Source of the DNA: CAZJOD01 sp964547525
Lineage (GTDB): Bacteria; Bacillota; Clostridia; JAAYHZ01
Direction of reading: 5' to 3'
Length of the DNA stretch: 9,426 nucleotides
NCBI GenBank assembly: GCA_964547525.1
Contig: CAZJOD010000144.1
Coordinates: 1 to 9,426 of the forward strand
In this document: positions 4,162 through 9,426 of the stretch, piece by piece
How positions within the stretch are numbered: the stretch's first letter is position 1
Layout of the letters: every line of letters starts with the position of its first letter
Notes under the pieces: generated by a model
What the model saw: the letters and a program-made list of their open reading frames with translations, nothing else
Database searches by the model: none
What the model was told of the DNA's origin: nothing
Made by a program: the position numbers and the translations under genes

Positions 4162-6005
4162 TTGACTAATTTTTCATTATCTTTCTTCGATTTTATCTTA
4201 ATGATCTGATTTAAAATAATTGAACAACCTAACAAGACCCAAAACATTGAAGAGGTTGATACCGTACTGTCATTAAATATACCGGTCACCATATAACCTA
4301 TACATCCTGCCGACAACCCTAAACCTAGCATATTCAGAGAATTACCGAACGGCAATTTAATATACAGTGAAACAGTATCGATTATAAAAATCATGAATAA
4401 CGCCATGAGCGCAAGCATTGATATAAGGCCTGTATTTATTCCCGCTTGTATATACATGTTATGGGGCTTGTCAATTAGAACTACATTAGACTCGAATCCC
4501 GAGTTCATTTTTCCTTTTATATCATTCTGTGGAAATATGTATGCGTATGTATCCGGTCCTGTACCTATAAATAGAGATTTTGTAATAATTAAGGGTATTG
4601 ATCTACTCCATATATAACCTCTCGAACTACCCATTGTTTCATATCCTTCAAAAAACCAATCTCTCGGTTTTTCTAACGGGATTAAAACACCTTTAAAGCC
4701 TATGGTAGAATAAAAACCATTTATATTTAATAGTACTGAGAAGCCACAATAATGGCGAGGATAAATCGATAATACATAATCATCCGAATCATACTTAAAC
4801 TGCATATTCGCAAACCTAGGATCATCCAACTTTTTATAGATATCGTAATTATAAACACTAATTTCTTGTTTATTCTCATCGATAAAACTCAGCTTTCCAT
4901 CATCGTTGCGTATTTCCAGATAACCTTGATTCATGTCCAAAACTATCTTTTCACTTGATATTGTCATATCATTTATATACCAAGGTTCGTCTCCGATATA
5001 CGTAAGCTTCATATCTCCCAATATACCACGACCTTGATAATCCGTAACATTTACTAATATAAATAAAAGAACCGCTACCAAACCTAATGAAATTCCCGAT
5101 ATAAGGATAACCTTTTTATTTTTAAATTTAGATATAAAATATATACCAAAAATAACTAAGACTGCTGCGATAAGTCCCACAATTCCTGCTGTAGATTCAC
5201 TTCCGTAGAGATTTAATAAAGCTAATATCATTGCCACGACGGCAATTAGCTTAAATTTAAGTTTTTTTTCATAAAAAAACAATCCGAAATAAACAGGGAA
5301 TAAAACCGCACAATAGCCACCTACGTAATTAGGATTAAACAATGTGGAATATACAAAACCTGGTTTGAACGAGAATTCTAAATGCTCTCTGTATTCAAAA
5401 AGGCGACTGTTCAGAATTAATCTTTTACCTATATCAGTTTTAAAAAGATCCATATTGAAAAATTGAAATGCGCCTATAAGCAGTACTGCAAAAGAGCACA
5501 CCACTATTCCCCATAATATTTTTCGTATTCTCTCTTCATTATCCGGTATGTACATTGATGCGATAAATAACGTCATATAAGCTAAAAGCACCACCGCACC
5601 TTCATATCTGTCTACAAATCCGTTTATTGATGTTTTCGGGTATTTACTGAATACAGTTGAAAGTACAACAAATATAATATAAATAAATACAGGTATAAGA
5701 TATTTTTTATTATTATTTTTAATAAACCCTTCCATATTTTTCTTTAAAAATATTAAAAATAAGGCTATAACCCCTGAAAGAACTATAAAAATCGCTTTTT
5801 GCCAAGAAAAAAAGTCAAAAACCACACTTTCCATAGTAGGCCATATATCAACCGCCTTTTCATAAAGCTCGATACCTATCCCTCTTACAAGCACAGGAAC
5901 TAAACCTGCACCTATAAGAAACGGCAATATTAACAACTTGTTTGATATGGAAATTTTTCTTCTGTTTCTATGATCTTTAGAACTTTTACGTCTTTTTTTT
6001 GTCAT
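4149..6005 (-). CDS. O-antigen ligase/polymerase family membrane protein
   Basis: This 618-residue integral membrane protein looks like the O-antigen ligase/polymerase family (Wzy/WaaL-type), which joins lipid-linked oligosaccharides outside the membrane. In Gram-positives such proteins polymerise capsule, wall or secreted glycans. Order: a very basic cytoplasmic start (residues 2-17, mostly K and R), about nine hydrophobic segments (roughly 22-42, 70-88, 101-119, 135-152, 163-182, 215-246, 252-267, 272-291, 298-319), a soluble insertion (about 320-460), then three more (about 518-545, 556-576, 585-602). Family-like points are RYEGAV (133-138), SRGYIWSRSIPL (461-472), GTGPDTY (481-487) and PHNMYIQAGINTG (514-526), whose H515 matches the conserved catalytic-region His. 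The insertion is rich in alternating polar and hydrophobic residues and probably beta. The ATG overlaps the end of wecC context: only one base separates the stop and start, with GAGGG inside the wecC end, implying translational coupling. Exact acceptor unknown. Confidence 0.8.
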   Translation of the reverse strand: MTKKRRKSSKDHRNRRKISISNKLLILPFLIGAGLVPVLVRGIGIELYEKAVDIWPTMESVVFDFFSWQKAIFIVLSGVIALFLIFLKKNMEGFIKNNNKKYLIPVFIYIIFVVLSTVFSKYPKTSINGFVDRYEGAVVLLAYMTLFIASMYIPDNEERIRKILWGIVVCSFAVLLIGAFQFFNMDLFKTDIGKRLILNSRLFEYREHLEFSFKPGFVYSTLFNPNYVGGYCAVLFPVYFGLFFYEKKLKFKLIAVVAMILALLNLYGSESTAGIVGLIAAVLVIFGIYFISKFKNKKVILISGISLGLVAVLLFILVNVTDYQGRGILGDMKLTYIGDEPWYINDMTISSEKIVLDMNQGYLEIRNDDGKLSFIDENKQEISVYNYDIYKKLDDPRFANMQFKYDSDDYVLSIYPRHYCGFSVLLNINGFYSTIGFKGVLIPLEKPRDWFFEGYETMGSSRGYIWSRSIPLIITKSLFIGTGPDTYAYIFPQNDIKGKMNSGFESNVVLIDKPHNMYIQAGINTGLISMLALMALFMIFIIDTVSLYIKLPFGNSLNMLGLGLSAGCIGYMVTGIFNDSTVSTSSMFWVLLGCSIILNQIIKIKSKKDNEKLVKSGT

Positions 6006-6006
6006 T

Positions 6007-7278
6007 TCAACCCTCTATTAAACCTTCTCCCAAAAGATAGCATTTAAAACCGATTTGTTTTGCTTTATCAAGGTTCAAAAAATTTCTTGTATCTAAGATA
6101 ACTTTATTTCTCATAAGTCCGTATGCATAATTTAAATCGGTTTGCTTGAAAACTTTATGGTCAACGCCTAGCAGCATAAGATCCGCATCCTTTAGACAAT
6201 CTTCAATTGATGTGTTGTCGTAAACACCTTCGGCCACAAACGGATCGTGTACCGATACATTATATCCTTCTTCTTTTAGCAATGCAATTATCTTTAAAAC
6301 AGGACTTTCCCTTATATCATCAACATCCGGTTTGTAAGTGAAACCCAATACGGCAATCTTCGTATTTTTAGTTACCGGTTGTATTTTCATTATTTTCTTT
6401 ACTGCAAACAAAGGCATTGAATCGTTTATTTTTCGTCCTTGTGCAATCAGTAGGGTATGTTCCGGAAATCTACTCACTAAAAACCAGGGGTCGACCGCTA
6501 TGCAATGTCCACCTACCCCGGGTCCCGGCTTTAGTATGTTTACCCTCGGATGTCTATTACATAATTGCTGAACTTCCCAAGCATTTATTCCTGCTTCTTC
6601 ACACATTTTAGACATCTCATTGGCAAATGCGATATTTACATCTCTATAGGCATTTTCCATTAATTTGCACATTTCTGCAGTCTTTGCATCGGTTAGCAAT
6701 ATATCACCTTTAACAAAAAGCTTATAATAGTTAACAATGTGATCACATGATTCTTTCGTTACACCACCTAAAATTCTGTCATTATGGATCAGCTCATATA
6801 AAATGTTGCCAGGCAACACTCTTTCCGGAGAATATGCAACATATATATCATCTCCGGGTTTATAACCTTTTTCTATCAATCTTGAACATATATACTCATC
6901 GGTAGTACCAACAGGGGATGTAGATTCTAAAATTACAGAACAACCCTTACTAATAAATGGAATTATCGAAGACATAGCAGATTGAATATAGGACAAATCC
7001 GGTGACATCTCGTCTTTAAAAGGTGTCGGGACCGATATTAAGTATACATCGGCATAATCGGGATTGGTATCTACAGTTAAGTTTCCACCCTTCATATTTT
7101 TAACCAGTAATTCATTCAACCCTTGTTCATTTTTACCACTTTCACATGCGTTAATTTTATCCACAGTTTTTTGAGATATATCGTATCCTAAAACCCTTTT
7201 CCCTGCCTCTGCAAATAAAAGTGCGGTAGGTAGGCCGATATAACCTAAACCTACCACACATATATCATATCTATTCAT
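6007..7278 (-). CDS. wecC: UDP-N-acetyl-D-mannosamine dehydrogenase
   Basis: This 423-residue enzyme belongs to the UDP-glucose/GDP-mannose dehydrogenase family. It most resembles WecC, which oxidises UDP-ManNAc to UDP-ManNAc uronate in two NAD-dependent steps. Seen in the sequence: an N-terminal Rossmann motif GLGYIG (10-15), a central KLMENAYRDVNIAFANEM block (205-222), an NRHPRVNILKPGPGVGGHC block (241-259) with catalytic C259, AVDPW (261-265), and a C-terminal domain with LGFTYKPDVDDIRESP (311-326). The NRHPRVN block is very close to E. coli WecC as I remember it, separating it from UDP-glucose 6-dehydrogenases. It is cytoplasmic and full length. ATG lies 12 bases after the DUF2007 stop, whose last codons (AAGGTAAGG) may supply the ribosome binding site. 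The product would feed a polysaccharide with aminohexuronic acid. The 2-epimerase (WecB) that makes its substrate is not in the window. Confidence 0.92.
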   Translation of the reverse strand: MNRYDICVVGLGYIGLPTALLFAEAGKRVLGYDISQKTVDKINACESGKNEQGLNELLVKNMKGGNLTVDTNPDYADVYLISVPTPFKDEMSPDLSYIQSAMSSIIPFISKGCSVILESTSPVGTTDEYICSRLIEKGYKPGDDIYVAYSPERVLPGNILYELIHNDRILGGVTKESCDHIVNYYKLFVKGDILLTDAKTAEMCKLMENAYRDVNIAFANEMSKMCEEAGINAWEVQQLCNRHPRVNILKPGPGVGGHCIAVDPWFLVSRFPEHTLLIAQGRKINDSMPLFAVKKIMKIQPVTKNTKIAVLGFTYKPDVDDIRESPVLKIIALLKEEGYNVSVHDPFVAEGVYDNTSIEDCLKDADLMLLGVDHKVFKQTDLNYAYGLMRNKVILDTRNFLNLDKAKQIGFKCYLLGEGLIEG

Positions 7279-7290
7279 TAATTTTTTACC

Positions 7291-7701
7291 TTACCTTAGA
7301 AACCGAAAAACCAAATACAAAACCAAAACTATAAAAAATATCGCCGTAAATCCGTATCCTGATGATTTTTTCATTTTGGCGGAAGAAGAATCGGCTTTTT
7401 CATCGTTGTTTTCTTCAAGCATAGAATATTCCATTGCTTGTTCTTCCAAATCCTCCTCCGAAACCGTTATATCATAAATTTTAATAATATCGGCAGCTCT
7501 TTCATAGTCATTTTCATTTACAAAAACATCAACACCTAAATTGCTCATACCTGTATAAACCGCTGCAACAGAGCCTACCGATTTATGTCTTTTCGAACAA
7601 TGTATGTTCTGTTCCCGTAATAAATTTTCAACTAAGGCCGCTTGTATATCATTTCTAACCGATATCAGAAATTTCTCCTTCGTTTCCGGTAATTTTTCCA
7701 A
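7291..7701 (-). CDS. DUF2007-type protein with C-terminal membrane anchor
   Basis: This small protein (136 residues from the chosen start) resembles DUF2007, 'putative signal-transducing' proteins of unknown biochemical role. The core, about residues 11-78, has the usual pattern: a beta strand (FLISVRND), an amphipathic helix (IQAALVENLLREQNI), then a strand with GVDVFVNENDYERAADII (56-73). An acidic linker (81-105) leads to one membrane segment (about 117-133) and a short RFLR tail, so the domain probably faces the cytoplasm. No good ATG exists. I chose TTG at 7701 because AAAGGAG lies 11 bases upstream; another TTG at 7722 in frame would include that site within the gene. The start lies inside the htpG 3' end (47-base overlap, different frame), which suggests translational coupling. 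Its function, and why it sits between a chaperone and wecC, are not known. Confidence 0.75.
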   Translation of the reverse strand: MEKLPETKEKFLISVRNDIQAALVENLLREQNIHCSKRHKSVGSVAAVYTGMSNLGVDVFVNENDYERAADIIKIYDITVSEEDLEEQAMEYSMLEENNDEKADSSSAKMKKSSGYGFTAIFFIVLVLYLVFRFLR

Positions 7702-9426
7702 GTATAATATTACTCCTTTCAATTATCTTATTGATTCTTTGAGCATCTAATTGCTTATTTCCCAAAACAGCCATATCATAAATATGTGCAGCCATTAATT
7801 CTGCTGTGTCCTGATTATTTTCATCATCGAGCATTTTCACAATCTTAGATATTACATTGTTTTTTCTATTAATAACCAATGTTTCATCATCTTCTTCACC
7901 CATTGGAAAATTCATTCCTCCGAACGCTTTAGCCATTTCCTTCATTCTGCGTGATTCTTCAGATAATATTATCATAGCCGATATATTACCGGTTTTAAGA
8001 TTTTCCAGCTTGATTTTCAAAGCGTCATTCCCCACAGCTTTTCGGAACAACTTCTCCAATTTCTCATACTCTCCGGTAGCTTGTTTGTCATCGGATAGTA
8101 TTTCACCTTCTTTCAAGGTCTCGGCCAAATCCGCATCTACTCTTTTAAACTTAACATTCGGAGATTTCATTTCAATAAACTGCATAAAGTGATTATCAAT
8201 AACATTTGCCATTATTATGGCATCCATCTCCATATCTTTGAACAATTTTACATACTGAGCCTGTCTGTTTTCATCATTTACATAATAAACTTGATTTTCA
8301 TGTTTATCTTTATTTTGATCCAAATATTCATTTAAGGTTAAATAGTTGCCGGAAATTGTTTTGTAAATCACCAAGTCTTTAACTCGGTCATAAAATTTTT
8401 CTTCTCTCATGCAGCCGTATTTAACAAAAGGATTAATATCATCCCAATATTTACTGTAAGCGTCTTTTTCCTTAGTGTAGAGAGATTTTAGCTTGTCCGC
8501 AACTTTACGGGTTATGTTAGAGGATATTTTTTGCACATATCCGTCATTTTGCAGAAAACTTCTAGACACATTTAAAGGTAGATCCGGACAATCAATTACA
8601 CCTTTTAATAACATTAAGAATTCCGGTATAACCTCTTTAATGTTATCGGCAACATATACTTGATTGTAATAAAGCTTTATTCTACCTTCATTCAATTCAA
8701 ATTCGTGTTTTAATTTGGGAAAATATAAGATACCCTTTAATTTAAAAGGATAATCCATATTTAAATGTATCCAAAACAAAGGCTCGTTGAAATCAAAAAA
8801 TACATCACGATAAAATTCTTTATATTCTTCATCCGTGCAATCACCCGGGTTTTTTAAGTACAGAGGATTAGTGTTGTTAAGTGGTTTTATATCCTCTTTT
8901 TCATTTTCTTTGTCTTTTTTACTTTTATGTTTTTCATCAACATTTTCAAAGTATATTCCGTATGAAACAAAAGAGCAGTATTTTTTAATAATATCTTTTA
9001 TTTTAAATTCATCGACTATTTCTTTTTCATCTTCGGAAATATGCATTACAACAGTTGTTCCCCTGGTTGTTCTCGTACCGTCGTCCATTTCATAAGTCAT
9101 TCCACCGTCACTTTTCCATTTAACCGGTTTAGCACCCTCCTGATATGACAAAGTGTCAATATCAACTTGGTCGGATACCATAAAAGAGGAATAAAAACCA
9201 AGACCAAAATGCCCGATAATACGGTTTGAATCGTCTTTATCGTTTTTATATTTCTCTAAGAATTCTTGTGCACCTGAAAAAGCTATTTCATTGATGTATC
9301 TTTTTACTTCCTCTGCGGTCATACCGATACCGTTATCCGATACCTCGACAGTCTTATTTTTTTTACTCAACTTAACATCGATTCTATATTCCGATCCGTC
9401 ACTTTTAGCTTCTCCTAAACTGACCA
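7655..9426 (-). CDS. htpG: Molecular chaperone HtpG (Hsp90), 5' end outside window
   Basis: This is bacterial Hsp90, an ATP-driven dimeric cytoplasmic chaperone. The window holds about 589 residues; comparison with E. coli HtpG suggests roughly 45-50 N-terminal residues lie beyond base 9426, so it is partial only because of the window edge. Visible landmarks, numbered from the first visible codon: the ATP-binding DNGIGM (30-35), GHFGLGFYSSF (71-81), GTTVV (122-126), a charged linker rich in K, D and E (about 164-178), the middle-domain catalytic-loop motif PLNVSRSFLQ (283-292) with the Arg that contacts ATP, and a C-terminal dimerisation region. It lacks the MEEVD tail, as expected for bacteria. 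The frame reads on to the edge without a stop; a TTG at 9370 in the frame is internal. It ends ...ISDIG with TAG at 7657-7655. The promoter is outside the window. Confidence 0.96.
   Translation of the reverse strand, partial: VSLGEAKSDGSEYRIDVKLSKKNKTVEVSDNGIGMTAEEVKRYINEIAFSGAQEFLEKYKNDKDDSNRIIGHFGLGFYSSFMVSDQVDIDTLSYQEGAKPVKWKSDGGMTYEMDDGTRTTRGTTVVMHISEDEKEIVDEFKIKDIIKKYCSFVSYGIYFENVDEKHKSKKDKENEKEDIKPLNNTNPLYLKNPGDCTDEEYKEFYRDVFFDFNEPLFWIHLNMDYPFKLKGILYFPKLKHEFELNEGRIKLYYNQVYVADNIKEVIPEFLMLLKGVIDCPDLPLNVSRSFLQNDGYVQKISSNITRKVADKLKSLYTKEKDAYSKYWDDINPFVKYGCMREEKFYDRVKDLVIYKTISGNYLTLNEYLDQNKDKHENQVYYVNDENRQAQYVKLFKDMEMDAIIMANVIDNHFMQFIEMKSPNVKFKRVDADLAETLKEGEILSDDKQATGEYEKLEKLFRKAVGNDALKIKLENLKTGNISAMIILSEESRRMKEMAKAFGGMNFPMGEEDDETLVINRKNNVISKIVKMLDDENNQDTAELMAAHIYDMAVLGNKQLDAQRINKIIERSNIILGKITGNEGEISDIG

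Noticed and set aside
4393..4617. Open frame on the + strand opposite the ligase-like gene
   Set aside because: No ribosome binding site, no recognisable protein, and it lies wholly opposite a well-supported membrane protein gene.
6338..6611. Two overlapping + strand frames opposite wecC
   Set aside because: They mirror the conserved wecC codons and have no start signals of their own.
7857..9095. Hydrophobic + strand frames opposite htpG
   Set aside because: These are antisense images of Lys/Glu-rich htpG coding sequence, which commonly read as Phe/Ser/Leu-rich, and they lack ribosome binding sites.
1..9426. CRISPR array, tRNA/rRNA genes, insertion sequence or transposase, toxin-antitoxin or phage-defence genes
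   Set aside because: I saw no regularly spaced repeats, no tRNA-like cloverleaf, no transposase motifs or terminal repeats with target duplication, and no known defence domains.

Overview
The window looks like chromosome from an AT-rich, spore-forming, low-GC Gram-positive bacterium, most likely a member of Clostridia. The support is a recognisable alpha/beta-type small acid-soluble spore protein (SASP), strong AGGAGG-type ribosome binding sites, AT-rich intergenic DNA and T-tailed hairpin terminators. I cannot name a genus.

Left part, about 1-1285, + strand. A 572-base non-coding stretch contains a promoter-like pair and a cluster of inverted repeats, including a perfect 22-bp palindrome, ending near a run of eight T. 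It could encode a structured RNA of roughly 215 nt, but this is unproven. Next come an unrecognised 88-residue protein with an EF-hand-like N-terminus and the SASP gene, each followed by its own intrinsic terminator.

Middle, about 1302-2841. A uroporphyrinogen-decarboxylase-superfamily protein lies on the minus strand with its own extended -10 promoter. Divergent from it is a 41-codon open frame on the + strand with a very strong Shine-Dalgarno sequence. That frame ends one base before the stop of the next gene and overlaps what looks like that gene's terminator.

Right part, 2843-9426, all minus strand. In transcription order: htpG (its start lies beyond the window), a DUF2007-type membrane-anchored protein that starts inside the htpG 3' end, a wecC-type UDP-N-acetylmannosamine dehydrogenase, and an O-antigen-ligase/polymerase-like membrane protein. 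After a 184-base gap with its own sigma-A-type promoter comes a GHMP-family sugar kinase. Gaps of 12 and 1 bases and one overlap suggest that htpG through the ligase are co-transcribed and partly translationally coupled. The dehydrogenase, ligase-like protein and kinase point to an envelope or secreted polysaccharide containing an aminohexuronic acid. No glycosyltransferases, flippase or UDP-GlcNAc 2-epimerase are in the window, so the rest of that pathway must be elsewhere.

Nothing here is clearly a defence system, mobile element or CRISPR array. The least explained items are the inverted-repeat cluster at 101-353, the two unrecognised small proteins (573-839 and 2716-2841), and the beta-rich insertion in the ligase-like protein.
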